From positions 1 through 64,000 of the forward strand of contig NZ_BMUG01000003.1 in the NCBI RefSeq assembly GCF_014650075.1: a DNA stretch of 64,000 nucleotides. Reading direction: 5' to 3'. The stretch is from Streptomyces microflavus. Lineage in GTDB: Bacteria > Actinomycetota > Actinomycetes > Streptomycetales > Streptomycetaceae. Position 1 is the first letter of the stretch. Every line of letters begins with the position of its first letter. The notes beneath the pieces were generated by a model, which saw only the letters and a list, made by a program, of their open reading frames with translations, made no database searches and was not told the origin of the DNA. This document shows positions 33,418 to 41,131 of the stretch, one piece after another. A program made the translations under genes and the position numbers.

Positions 33418-34002
33418 TCAGCCGGTGAAGATCTCCACGGCCGTCCAGAGCGCGAGGCCCAGCATGCAGATACCGCCGATGCGCTGCACGGTCTTCAGCG
33501 GTACGCGCTTGGCGATGAACTTCCCCGCGAGCAGGGCCAGCGCCGAGACGGACATCAGGGCGGCGGCCGAACCGATCGCGGTGGACCAGGTGCCGTTGCT
33601 CGCCGCCAGGTTGGCGGTGGTGATCTGGGTCAGGTCGCCCCACTCGCTGATGAAGACCGCCATGAACGCGGTCGAGTAGACCGGCCAGAAACCGGTCACG
33701 GTCTTCACCTCGGCGTCGTCATCGTCGTCCCCGCCGCTGCCGCGCAGCAGGATGAACGCGCCGAACGCGAAGAGCGAGGCCGAGACGAGCTTGACGGTCC
33801 AGTCGGGCAGCAGCCCGATCAGGCTGCCCGCGCCGACGGCGATGGCGACATGCACGATGAACGCGGACGATGTGCCGAACCACACGTAGAGCGGGCGCAT
33901 CCGCGTGCCCATGGCCAGCGACGCGAACATCGTCTTGTCGGGGAGCTCCGCGAGGAAGATCAGCCCGAAGGCGGTGATGATCGCCAGAGGGTCGAGGTGC
34001 AT
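33418..34002 (-). CDS. TMEM165/GDT1 family cation (manganese) transporter
   Basis: 194 residues with six membrane segments in two repeats, each carrying a version of the family motif Glu-x-Gly-Asp-Lys/Arg-Ser/Thr: AELPDKTMFA (about 18-27) and SEWGDLTQIT (about 118-127). A cytoplasmic Asp-rich loop (GGDDDDDAE) lies between the repeats. Bacterial members such as MneA export Mn2+. The call is strengthened by the yybP-ykoY aptamer in its leader. ATG 34002 is chosen from the MHLDPLAII start; the longer frame would run into the leader RNA. Confidence 0.9.
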   Translation of the reverse strand: MHLDPLAIITAFGLIFLAELPDKTMFASLAMGTRMRPLYVWFGTSSAFIVHVAIAVGAGSLIGLLPDWTVKLVSASLFAFGAFILLRGSGGDDDDDAEVKTVTGFWPVYSTAFMAVFISEWGDLTQITTANLAASNGTWSTAIGSAAALMSVSALALLAGKFIAKRVPLKTVQRIGGICMLGLALWTAVEIFTG

Positions 34003-34117
34003 TCCGGGTGGCTTTCTGTGCGAGCCGGGCCCCGGATCTTCGCGAAGCGCCACTGGCGCTTTTCGGAGGACCACTCGGCCCGGCATGACGGCAGCGCCCA
34101 CAGGGCGTGGACGTGTC

Positions 34118-34242
34118 ATACAGGACCGAAGGTCTCGCCCGCCCGTGATCACGATCCCCTCAAGGATCCACGAGCCCGGCCACCGGGAACCCGAGGGCTC
34201 CAGTGTGTCGACGACCGGTTTGCGGGGCTACTCCCCTTCGCA
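34118..34242 (-). ncRNA. yybP-ykoY manganese riboswitch
   Basis: On the minus strand the conserved aptamer segments appear in the right order: AAGGGGAGTAGC (34238-34227), GTCGACACACTGG (34212-34200) and GCGAGACCTTCGG (34138-34126), matching the two Mn2+-binding loop regions of the family. The coding start of the Mn exporter is 116 bases beyond. Between them, AAGCGCC/GGCGCTT (34045-34061) makes a perfect 7-bp hairpin that could belong to the expression platform. Mn2+ binding would raise expression of the exporter. Confidence 0.85.
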
Positions 34243-34366
34243 GCCATCAACGATACCCCACCAGGCCCGGCGGGAGGGCAGGTGTTCGAAGCGGGGCGGC
34301 CTCGGTAGAGTCGCCGTGATCACCCGCACCGCTCCCTCCCCCCACCACCGACCGGAAAGTGCCCGC

Positions 34367-34771
34367 ATGAGCCGCCGCCCCCGCAAGGACGTGCCCGCCC
34401 AGGGTGTTCCCCGGCCCACCGTGAGCGTCTGCCGGGGCTGCTGCTGCGGCACGGAGAAGATCCCGGGCGTCGATCACGCGGCCCAGCTCACCCGGCTCCG
34501 CTCCGGCCTGGACGGCGCCGCCACCGTCCGGGCCGTCGAGTGCCTGGACGCCTGCGAACAGGGCAACGTCATCGTGGTCCAGCCCTCCGCCGAGGGCCGC
34601 CGCGCAGGCGGCCGCCCGGTCTGGCTGGGCCTGGTCAACGACGAGCACGCGGAGCAGGACATCATCACCTGGGCCTCGGCCGGCGGCCCCGGCCTCGCGG
34701 ACGCCCCGGACATCCTCGACCTGTACGTCTTCCAGCCCTCGCGCCGGGTCCGGGCGGGGCTGGACGGCTGA
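34367..34771 (+). CDS. (2Fe-2S) ferredoxin-domain protein
   Basis: 134 residues resembling thioredoxin-like 2Fe-2S ferredoxins: SVCRGCCCGTEK (about 20-31) supplies the first cysteines and VECLDACEQGN (about 58-68) the second pair. The C-terminal half is WLGLVNDEHAEQDIITW. Such small proteins are widespread in Streptomyces without a known partner. ATG 34367 follows ACCGGAAAG. It is transcribed divergently from the riboswitch-controlled gene; the sirtuin gene converges 9 bases after its stop. Confidence 0.82.
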   Translation: MSRRPRKDVPAQGVPRPTVSVCRGCCCGTEKIPGVDHAAQLTRLRSGLDGAATVRAVECLDACEQGNVIVVQPSAEGRRAGGRPVWLGLVNDEHAEQDIITWASAGGPGLADAPDILDLYVFQPSRRVRAGLDG

Positions 34772-34780
34772 AGCCGCAGG

Positions 34781-35503
34781 TCAGCCGGCGGCCAGCCCCG
34801 CCAGCAGCCGGGGCAGCGCCGTACCGATCGGCTCCCGGACGATCTCGTCGGCCAGTTCGTCGTACGGGGTCGGCTCCGCGTTCACCACGATCAGCCGCGC
34901 CCCGTGCTCGGCCGCGACCCCGGCGAGCGAGGCGGCGGGCTGAACCTGGAGCGTCGAGCCGACCGCCACGAAGACCTCGCACGCCTTGGCGATCGTCATG
35001 GCGTCGGCCAGTACCCGCGGGTCCAGCCGTTCGCCGAACATCACCGTCGCCGACTTCAGGATCCCGCCGCAGACCGAGCACGCCGGGTCCGCCTCGCCCC
35101 CCTCGACGCGCTCCAGGGCCTCGGCCATCGAGGAGCGGGCGTGGCAGCGGGTGCAGGTCACCTCGCGTGCGGTGCCGTGGAGTTCCAGGACCTTGCGGGC
35201 GGGCAGCCCGGCCAGCTGGTGCAGCCCGTCGATGTTCTGGGTGATCACCCGGACCGGGGTGCCGGACCGCTCCAGCTCCGCCACCGCCCGGTGGGCCGCG
35301 TTCGGCTCGGCGTTCCAGGTGGAGGCGGTGCGGCGCATCTGCCAGGAACGGCGGCGGATCTCCGGATCGGCCATGTAGAAGTCGTACGTGACGAGCTTCT
35401 CGGCCTCCGGATCCTTGCGCCACACCCCGTTCGGGCCCCGGTAGTCGGGGATGCCGGAGTCCGTGGAGATACCGGCACCGCTGAGGATCGCGACAAGCGT
35501 CAT
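34781..35503 (-). CDS. Sir2-family NAD-dependent protein deacylase
   Basis: 240 residues with GAGISTDSGIPDYRG (about 9-23), TQNIDGLHQLAG with the NAD-binding Asn-Ile-Asp, the catalytic His in LELHGTA, four zinc cysteines (CTRCH and CSVCGG) and VGSTLQVQPA. It is slightly shorter than human SIRT5-type proteins but complete. It removes acetyl or acyl groups from lysines using NAD and yields O-acyl-ADP-ribose, the substrate of macrodomain enzymes such as the one at 30679. Protein targets could include acyl-CoA synthetases. Confidence 0.94.
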   Translation of the reverse strand: MTLVAILSGAGISTDSGIPDYRGPNGVWRKDPEAEKLVTYDFYMADPEIRRRSWQMRRTASTWNAEPNAAHRAVAELERSGTPVRVITQNIDGLHQLAGLPARKVLELHGTAREVTCTRCHARSSMAEALERVEGGEADPACSVCGGILKSATVMFGERLDPRVLADAMTIAKACEVFVAVGSTLQVQPAASLAGVAAEHGARLIVVNAEPTPYDELADEIVREPIGTALPRLLAGLAAG

Positions 35504-35567
35504 GCGCCGAGCCTACGGATGCGGGAACGCGCCCCGCGAACGCATTTCGGCGGGGTAGGGTCCCGCC

Positions 35568-35768
35568 ATGGCCAAGGTGAGCGTCAGTCTGGACGCCGAG
35601 CTCGTCGTCGAAGTGATGGTCCTCGCGGGCGTCGGCAATCCGCAGGATGCCGTGGAGCTCGTGGTGCGCGACTACATCGCCCGCGGACACCGCACGGAGG
35701 CGCTGGTCGCCGAGCGCGAGGGGCCGGCCCGGGACGTGGAGATCAAGCCCGAGGCCCAGCAGGGCTGA
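35568..35768 (+). CDS. VapB-like ribbon-helix-helix antitoxin, without adjacent toxin
   Basis: 66 residues beginning MAKVSVSLDAELVVEVMVLAG and containing AVELVVRDYIARGH, the DUF2191/VapB-type ribbon-helix-helix pattern that binds operator DNA as a dimer. The normal partner, a PIN-domain RNase directly downstream, is missing; the next gene is a Nudix hydrolase on the other strand. It is therefore an orphan antitoxin or a small free-standing regulator. The upstream sequence GGGGTAGGGT provides only a weak ribosome site. Confidence 0.75.
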   Translation: MAKVSVSLDAELVVEVMVLAGVGNPQDAVELVVRDYIARGHRTEALVAEREGPARDVEIKPEAQQG

Positions 35769-35811
35769 AGCCGCCCCGTGCCCGGACCTCGGTCCCGGCA
35801 GGGCTGACGGC

Positions 35812-36318
35812 CTACGCCCCCTCCGCGACCGGCTTCCCGTCCTCAAGCTCCGCCGTGCCGGACCCGGACTCCAGCACGTCCAGGGCCGCCCGCACCCGTG
35901 ACTCCAGCTGCCCCAGCAGATGCCCGCCCAGGTCCGCCGGAGCGACCAGCTTCCAGGAGAGCAGCTCCTCCTCCTGGAGCCGGATCGCCGCGAACTGCTC
36001 CGGGGCGAGCACCCCGCCGTCGTACAGGTACGCCACGATCGGCGGCCTGCGGCTGCCCCGCGTCCAGTCGACGGCGAGCAGCCGGCCCGGCGCCAGGTCG
36101 AGCCCGATCTCCTCCAGCGTCTCGCGCCGGGCGCCCTGCCGGGGGCCTTCGCCCGTCTCCGACTCGACCGTCCCGCCGGGCAGCGCCCAGCCCTTGCGGT
36201 AGTTCGGCTCGACGAGCAGGACCCGTCCCTCCGCGTCCCGGAAGAGACACGCGGCGGCGGCCAGGACCCGGGGGAGCGCGGCGATGTACGTGGCGTAGTC
36301 GGCATCGGTAGTCGTCAC
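35812..36318 (-). CDS. Nudix hydrolase
   Basis: 168 residues. The Nudix box lies at about 55-77, from GGTVESETGEG through ARRETLEEIGL, giving the Gly-x5-Glu-x7-Arg-Glu-x2-Glu-Glu-x-Gly pattern. The upstream strand RVLLVEPNYRKGWALPGG is typical of nucleotide-clearing MutT-like enzymes. GTG 36318 is the most natural start; the much longer open frame beyond it overlaps the glycerate kinase gene in antisense and is rejected. The substrate is undetermined. Confidence 0.88.
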   Translation of the reverse strand: MTTTDADYATYIAALPRVLAAAACLFRDAEGRVLLVEPNYRKGWALPGGTVESETGEGPRQGARRETLEEIGLDLAPGRLLAVDWTRGSRRPPIVAYLYDGGVLAPEQFAAIRLQEEELLSWKLVAPADLGGHLLGQLESRVRAALDVLESGSGTAELEDGKPVAEGA

Positions 36319-36447
36319 GGCCGACAGCGTAGTGGGGGAGGGGGGAGGAAGGCTGGACGGAGCCGTTCCGGACGGCCATGGGCAGATCAGGGGGCATGCG
36401 GATAGGGTCGGTGCGGCGCGACTCTGTTCGAAGGCAAGGGATGCAAG

Positions 36448-37581
36448 GTGACGGACGGAGCAGATGTGGAGACCGCCCGCGTGCTCGTCGCGGCGGACAA
36501 GTTCAAGGGCTCGCTCACGGCCGTACAGGTCGCGGAGCGGGTGACGGCCGGGCTGCGGCGCGTCGCCCCCGGCGTACGGGTGGAGACCCTGCCCGTCGCG
36601 GACGGCGGCGACGGCACGGTCGCGGCGGCGGTGGCCGCCGGATTCGAGCGCCGCGAGGCGCGGGTGACCGGACCCCTCGGGGACCCGGTGACGGCGGCGT
36701 ACGCGCTGCGCGATTCCACCGCCGTGGTGGAGATGGCCGAGGCCTCGGGCCTCCAGCACCTGCCCGACGGGGTGTTCGCCCCGCTCACGGCCACCACGTA
36801 CGGCTCGGGCGAACTGCTGAGGGCCGCCCTGGAGGCCGGGGCGACCACGATCGTGTTCGGGGTCGGCGGCAGCGCCACCACGGACGGCGGCGCGGGCATG
36901 CTCGCCGCGCTCGGGGCCCGCTTCCTGGACGCGGACGGCAAGCCCGTCGGCCCCGGCGGCGGGGGACTCGCCGAGCTGGCCGAGGCGGACCTGTCCGGGC
37001 TCGACCCGCGCCTGAAGGACGTCGACCTGATCCTGGCCAGCGACGTGGACAACCCGCTGACCGGGCCCAAGGGGGCACCCGAGGTGTACGGGCGGCAGAA
37101 GGGCGCGAGCGAGGAGGACATCGCGGTCCTCGACGCGGCCCTGACGCACTACGCCTCGGTCCTGGGGCCGGAGACGGCGGCCCTGCCCGGAGCCGGAGCG
37201 GCCGGAGGCATCGGTTACGGGGCGCTCGTCGCCCTCGGCGCCCGCTTCCGGCCCGGCATCGAGGTGATGCTCGACGTGCTCGGCTTCGCCCCCGCGCTCG
37301 CCCGCGCCACGCTGGTCATCACCGGCGAGGGCTCGCTCGACGAGCAGACCCTGCACGGCAAGGCCCCGGCGGGGGTGGCCGCGGCCGCCCGGGAGGCCGG
37401 GATCGAGGTCGTCGCGGTCTGCGGCCGGCTCGCCCTGTCCCAGGAGGCCCTGAGCGGGGCGGGCATCGCGCGCGCCTACGCCCTGGCCGAGCTGGAACCG
37501 GACCCGGCCGTGTCGATGGCCCAGGCCGGGCCGCTGCTGGAGCGGGCCGCCGAGTCGATCGCCCGGGACTTCCTGAGCTGA
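36448..37581 (+). CDS. Glycerate kinase
   Basis: 377 residues, full length for the GarK/GlxK family. The N-terminal VLVAADKFKGSLTA is the hallmark, followed by VADGGDGTVAA (about 49-60), GVGGSATTDGGAGML (about 138-152), and the C-terminal TGEGSLDEQTLHGKAPAGV (near 290-310). It phosphorylates D-glycerate in glyoxylate/tartronate or serine metabolism. GTG 36448 has GGATGCAAG before it, a weak ribosome site. It is single-cistronic, closed by a strong hairpin. Confidence 0.94.
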   Translation: MTDGADVETARVLVAADKFKGSLTAVQVAERVTAGLRRVAPGVRVETLPVADGGDGTVAAAVAAGFERREARVTGPLGDPVTAAYALRDSTAVVEMAEASGLQHLPDGVFAPLTATTYGSGELLRAALEAGATTIVFGVGGSATTDGGAGMLAALGARFLDADGKPVGPGGGGLAELAEADLSGLDPRLKDVDLILASDVDNPLTGPKGAPEVYGRQKGASEEDIAVLDAALTHYASVLGPETAALPGAGAAGGIGYGALVALGARFRPGIEVMLDVLGFAPALARATLVITGEGSLDEQTLHGKAPAGVAAAAREAGIEVVAVCGRLALSQEALSGAGIARAYALAELEPDPAVSMAQAGPLLERAAESIARDFLS

Positions 37582-37585
37582 CGGA

Positions 37586-37621
37586 ACGGGGCCGGCGTAC
37601 GGAACGTACGACCGGCCCCGT
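37586..37621. terminator. Terminator between glycerate kinase and PucR-like genes
   Basis: ACGGGGCCGG (37586-37595) pairs perfectly with CCGGCCCCGT (37612-37621), with an inner GTAC/GTAC pair. It starts five bases after the kinase stop and lies between convergent genes. Confidence 0.8.
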
Positions 37622-37663
37622 GTCGGGCCCCGTGGGCCGACGCGCCACGCGAGGGCCCGCCGC

Positions 37664-38383
37664 TCACCCCGCCCCCCACCCCCGCGCCGCCGACAACCTC
37701 AGCGCGTCCAGCGCCAGCACCGTCTCGACCAGCTCGTGCGGGTGCGACAGCGACCGTGAGGTCAGTCGTTCCAGTCGTCGCAGCCGGTTGAACACCGTGT
37801 TCCGGTGGCACCGCAGCCGCACCGCGGCGCGCCCCACCGAACCCCCGCACTCCAGCCACACCTCCAACGTGCCTACGAGCAGGGCCCGTTCGGCAGGTTC
37901 CAGCACGAGCAGCGGGCCGAACACCTCCGCGAGCAGTCGCGCGGACAGCTCCGGCCGGCTCGCCACCAGGGCCGTCGGCAACCGCTCGTCCAGCGTCACG
38001 ATCTCGCGTGTCCCGGGCCCACAGGTCAGCAGCGCCGCCCCCGCGAGCCGACGGGCGAGCCCCAGCTCCGCGAGACCGCCCACCACCGGGCTGACCCCGC
38101 CCGGCCCCGCCCCGGCCTCCCCGAGCGACCCGACCGGTCCGTCCAGACCTTCCCGGCCCAGCAGGACCACCCCCACCTCCCCGCACCAGCACCACCGCGC
38201 CCCGTCCCTGTCCGGGACCATGGCGGCCGTACCCAGCACGACCACCGCGTATCGCCCCCGCTCGGGCAGCCCGAGCCCCTGGGCCGCGCGCCGCACCTGG
38301 TGCGGCTGGGTGGAGCCGGCCAGCAGCGGTCCGAGCAGCGCCCCGGCAGGTTGCTGCGCCGCGGCCCATGCATCCCGCCGCAT
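37664..38383 (-). CDS. PucR-type transcriptional regulator, divergent from the Liv-type transporter
   Basis: 239 residues, shorter than classical PucR proteins. Only the C-terminal part is well conserved: LVGTLEVWLECGGSVGRAAVRLRCHRNTVFNRLRRLE (about 168-205), the HTH_30 domain that ends PucR/CdaR regulators. The upstream region resembles a reduced GGDEF-like middle domain; no purine-type sensing domain is recognisable. GGAGG is well placed before ATG 38383. Divergence from the livF operon, with two palindromes between, suggests it controls the transporter. Confidence 0.85.
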   Translation of the reverse strand: MRRDAWAAAQQPAGALLGPLLAGSTQPHQVRRAAQGLGLPERGRYAVVVLGTAAMVPDRDGARWCWCGEVGVVLLGREGLDGPVGSLGEAGAGPGGVSPVVGGLAELGLARRLAGAALLTCGPGTREIVTLDERLPTALVASRPELSARLLAEVFGPLLVLEPAERALLVGTLEVWLECGGSVGRAAVRLRCHRNTVFNRLRRLERLTSRSLSHPHELVETVLALDALRLSAARGWGAG

Positions 38384-38471
38384 CCCCGCCTCCCTCCGCC
38401 GGGCCGGTCCCCCCGGTGACCGATGAGGATGCCACCGGCCGCGCGGGCGGGAGCCCGCCCGTCACCGCCTC

Positions 38472-38574
38472 TGTGCGCGTGCACAACGAGCCCCTTCGAT
38501 CGCTGGTCACCCGCATCGAGTCCGCCCCGCCCCGTGGACGCGCGCTCCGGCCGGTGCTGGTCTGTGGCACCACA
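38472..38574. promoter_or_regulatory. Two palindromes between the PucR gene and livF
   Basis: TGTGCGCGTGCACA (38472-38485) and TGTGGCACCACA (38563-38574) are inverted repeats sharing TGTG/CACA ends, placed in the divergent promoter gap. They are candidate operators for the PucR-like regulator. Confidence 0.4.
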
Positions 38575-38643
38575 CGAAGCCACACCCCCACAGATGAGCA
38601 CGACCCACGAGCACGACACGAGAAGGCGGAAGGAGGAGGACGC

Positions 38644-39441
38644 ATGGCAACGCTAGAGATCCGCGCACTGTCCGTCGGCTACGGCCCGGTCCGGGCCCTG
38701 CGCGACATCTCCGTCGATGTGCCGGACGGTGCGATCACCGCCGTACTCGGCGGCAACGGCGCGGGAAAGACCACGCTGCTGCGGGCCGTGTCGCGGACCC
38801 TCGGCTTCCACCGCGGCACGGGCACCGGCACCATCCGGTTCGACGGCCGCCCCCTGGAGGGGCTGCGGCCCGCCCAGGTGGTGGCCGCAGGAGTGGTCCA
38901 GGTACCGGAGGGCCGGCAGGTCTTCGCCCGGATGACGGTGGCCGACAACCTGCGGGCGGGCGCCCTCGGGGCGCGCGGCGGACGCAAGGAGACGAGCGCC
39001 GCACTGGCCCGCGTCCACGAACTGTTCCCGGTCCTCTCCGACCGGGCGCACCAGCGGGCCGGCCTGCTCTCCGGCGGGGAGCAGCAGATGCTGGCGATGG
39101 GCCGCGCGCTGATGGCGGGACCCCGGCTGCTCCTGCTGGACGAGCCATCGCTCGGCCTCGCCCCGCTGATGGCGGCCAGGATCGCGGAGACCGTGCAGGA
39201 GATCAACGCGAGCGGCACCTCCGTCATGCTCGTCGAGCAGAACGCGGCCATCGCGCTGCGCCTCGCCTCGACGGCGTACGTCCTGGACGTCGGCGAGGTC
39301 GCCCTGCACGGGCCGGCCGCCGAACTCGCCGCCTCCGACGAGGTGCGCCGGCGCTATCTCGGCGTGGTCGACGAGGAGGCCGCCGCCGACGCCGACGCGG
39401 CGTCCCGCACCCGCCGCACCCTGAGCAGGTGGTCCGCGTGA
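38644..39441 (+). CDS. livF: Branched-chain amino acid-type ABC transporter ATPase
   Basis: 265 residues, LivF-like. Walker A GGNGAGKTT (about 36-44), Q-loop VPEGRQVFARMTV, signature LSGGEQQMLAMGRAL, Walker B LLLLDEPSLGLAP, switch His replaced by the usual LivF glutamine (MLVEQNAA). A very strong ribosome site (GGAGGAGGA) precedes ATG 38644. It is the first of five genes, an unusual order with the ATPases leading and the binding protein last. Substrates of such systems include branched amino acids, amides and urea. Its stop overlaps livG by GTGA. Confidence 0.94.
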   Translation: MATLEIRALSVGYGPVRALRDISVDVPDGAITAVLGGNGAGKTTLLRAVSRTLGFHRGTGTGTIRFDGRPLEGLRPAQVVAAGVVQVPEGRQVFARMTVADNLRAGALGARGGRKETSAALARVHELFPVLSDRAHQRAGLLSGGEQQMLAMGRALMAGPRLLLLDEPSLGLAPLMAARIAETVQEINASGTSVMLVEQNAAIALRLASTAYVLDVGEVALHGPAAELAASDEVRRRYLGVVDEEAAADADAASRTRRTLSRWSA

Positions 39442-40244
39442 AGACCGCACCGGCACCCGGGACCGGCACCGACAACACCACGGCCGCCCTCACCGTCACC
39501 GACGTGACCGTACGCTTCGCCGGGCTCACCGCCCTGGACGGCGTCTCCTTCACCGTCGAACCCGGCAGTGTGCACGCCGTCATCGGCCCCAACGGCGCGG
39601 GCAAGTCCACCTGCTTCAACGTCCTCTCCGGGGTGTACCGCGCCTCCGCCGGCACCGTCCACCTCGGCACCACCGAGCTCACCGGACTCGCGCCGCACAC
39701 CATCGCCGGCCTCGGCGTCGCCCGCACCTTCCAGAACCTGGCGCTCCCCCCGCATGCGACCGTCGCCGACAGCCTGCTGCTCGGCCGCCACCGGCTCACC
39801 CGCTCCGGGTTCATCGCCACCGGTCTGCGGCTGCCGTCCGCCGCCCGCGAGGAGAAGCGCCATCTGGACCGGGTCCGGGAGATCGCCGAATTCATCGGAC
39901 TGGAGAAGGCGTTGGAGCGCCCGGCGGGATCGCTTCCCTACGGGCAGCAGAAGCTCGTCGAGCTCGGCCGCGCCCTCTGCATGGAGCCGAGGGTCCTGCT
40001 CCTCGACGAGCCGATCGCGGGAATGACCGCCGACGAACGCCGCCGCACCGCCTCCGTCGTGGCCAACGTCCGCGACAGCCTCGGCATCTCCATCGTGCTG
40101 GTCGAGCACGACATGGGGGTGGTCATGCGGCTCGCGGACGCGGTGACCGTACTCGACTTCGGACGCAGGATCGCGGGCGGCACCCCCGCCGAGGTCCAGA
40201 ACGACCCGGCCGTCGTCCAGGCCTACTTGGGAGCACCGGAATGA
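39438..40244 (+). CDS. livG: Branched-chain amino acid-type ABC transporter ATPase
   Basis: 268 residues, LivG-like. Walker A GPNGAGKST, the LivG-specific FQNLALPPHATVADSLLLGRH, a degenerate signature PYGQQKLVELGRAL, Walker B LLLDEPIAGMT and VEHDMGVVMRLAD at the switch. GTG 39438 overlaps the livF stop by 4 bases. It forms the ATPase heterodimer with LivF. Members of this subfamily vary at the signature Ser-Gly-Gly, and here the motif reads Pro-Tyr-Gly, which is common in LivG. Confidence 0.94.
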   Translation: MKTAPAPGTGTDNTTAALTVTDVTVRFAGLTALDGVSFTVEPGSVHAVIGPNGAGKSTCFNVLSGVYRASAGTVHLGTTELTGLAPHTIAGLGVARTFQNLALPPHATVADSLLLGRHRLTRSGFIATGLRLPSAAREEKRHLDRVREIAEFIGLEKALERPAGSLPYGQQKLVELGRALCMEPRVLLLDEPIAGMTADERRRTASVVANVRDSLGISIVLVEHDMGVVMRLADAVTVLDFGRRIAGGTPAEVQNDPAVVQAYLGAPE

Positions 40245-41131
40245 CCACGTTCATCGAACTTCTCCTCGGCGGCCTGTCGATCGGTTCGGTCTACGCACTG
40301 ATCGCCCTCGGTTTCGTCGTCATCTTCAAGGCCACCGAGGTCGTCAACTTCGCCCACGCGTCACTGCTGCTGGCCGGCGGCTACGTCACCGCCGTCCTCC
40401 ACGACGACATCGGGTTCTGGCCCGCGCTGCTCGTCGGGATCGCGGGGGCGGCCTCCGTCGGGGCGGCCATCGAGTTCTTCGTGATGCGCCGCTACCGGGG
40501 CAGCGACCACAGCGTCCTGGCCATCGTCACCATCGGCGTCGACATCCTCCTCATCACCGAACTCACCCGCCGCATGGGCACCGACGTCCTCGCGCTCGGC
40601 GACCCGTGGGGCAACGAGGTCGTGCAGATCGGCGGGATCACCCTCGCCCAGACCCGGATCGCCGCGTTCCTCGCCGCCGGGCTCCTCATCACCGTGTTCC
40701 TGCTGGCCTTCCGCTACACCTCCTGGGGCGTCTCGATGCGGGCCGCCGCCGAGAACCCGCAGACCGCGGCCCTCATGGGCATCAAGCTGGGCAGGGTCTC
40801 GCTCGCCGCCTGGGCCGTCGCCGGAGCCCTCGCCGCCGTCGCCGCCCTCTTCCTCACGGTCTTCCCGACCCCCGGCCTCGAACGCGCCACCTCGCTCGCC
40901 GCGCTCAAGGCGTTCCCCGCCGCGATCCTCGGCGGACTCGACTCCACGACCGGGGCGCTCGCCGGCGGACTCATCGTCGGCGTCACCGAGTCGCTCGCCA
41001 CCGGCTACCAGAGCGATCTCTCCTTCCTCGGCCGGGGCATCGGCGATCTGGCGCCCTACCTGGTGATGGTCGCGGTCCTGCTCATCCGGCCCGCAGGACT
41101 CTTCGGCACGAAGGAGCTCGCCCGTGTCTGA
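40241..41131 (+). CDS. livH: Branched-chain amino acid-type ABC permease
   Basis: 296 residues, LivH-like inner-membrane permease with about eight hydrophobic segments. The N-terminal LLLGGLSIGSVYALIALGF and the conserved cytoplasmic loop with AAAENPQTAALMGIKLGRV (about 167-185) are the family marks; AILGGLDSTTGALAGGLIVG lies in a later helix. The ATG overlaps livG by 4 bases and the gene overlaps livM by 8. Confidence 0.94.
   Translation: MTTFIELLLGGLSIGSVYALIALGFVVIFKATEVVNFAHASLLLAGGYVTAVLHDDIGFWPALLVGIAGAASVGAAIEFFVMRRYRGSDHSVLAIVTIGVDILLITELTRRMGTDVLALGDPWGNEVVQIGGITLAQTRIAAFLAAGLLITVFLLAFRYTSWGVSMRAAAENPQTAALMGIKLGRVSLAAWAVAGALAAVAALFLTVFPTPGLERATSLAALKAFPAAILGGLDSTTGALAGGLIVGVTESLATGYQSDLSFLGRGIGDLAPYLVMVAVLLIRPAGLFGTKELARV

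Noticed and set aside
35568..36318. Possible VapBC toxin-antitoxin pair
   Set aside because: The gene after the antitoxin is a Nudix hydrolase on the other strand; no PIN domain is present.
35812..37356. 514-residue frame extending the Nudix hydrolase
   Set aside because: The extra sequence is antisense to glycerate kinase; the Nudix domain starts near GTG 36318.
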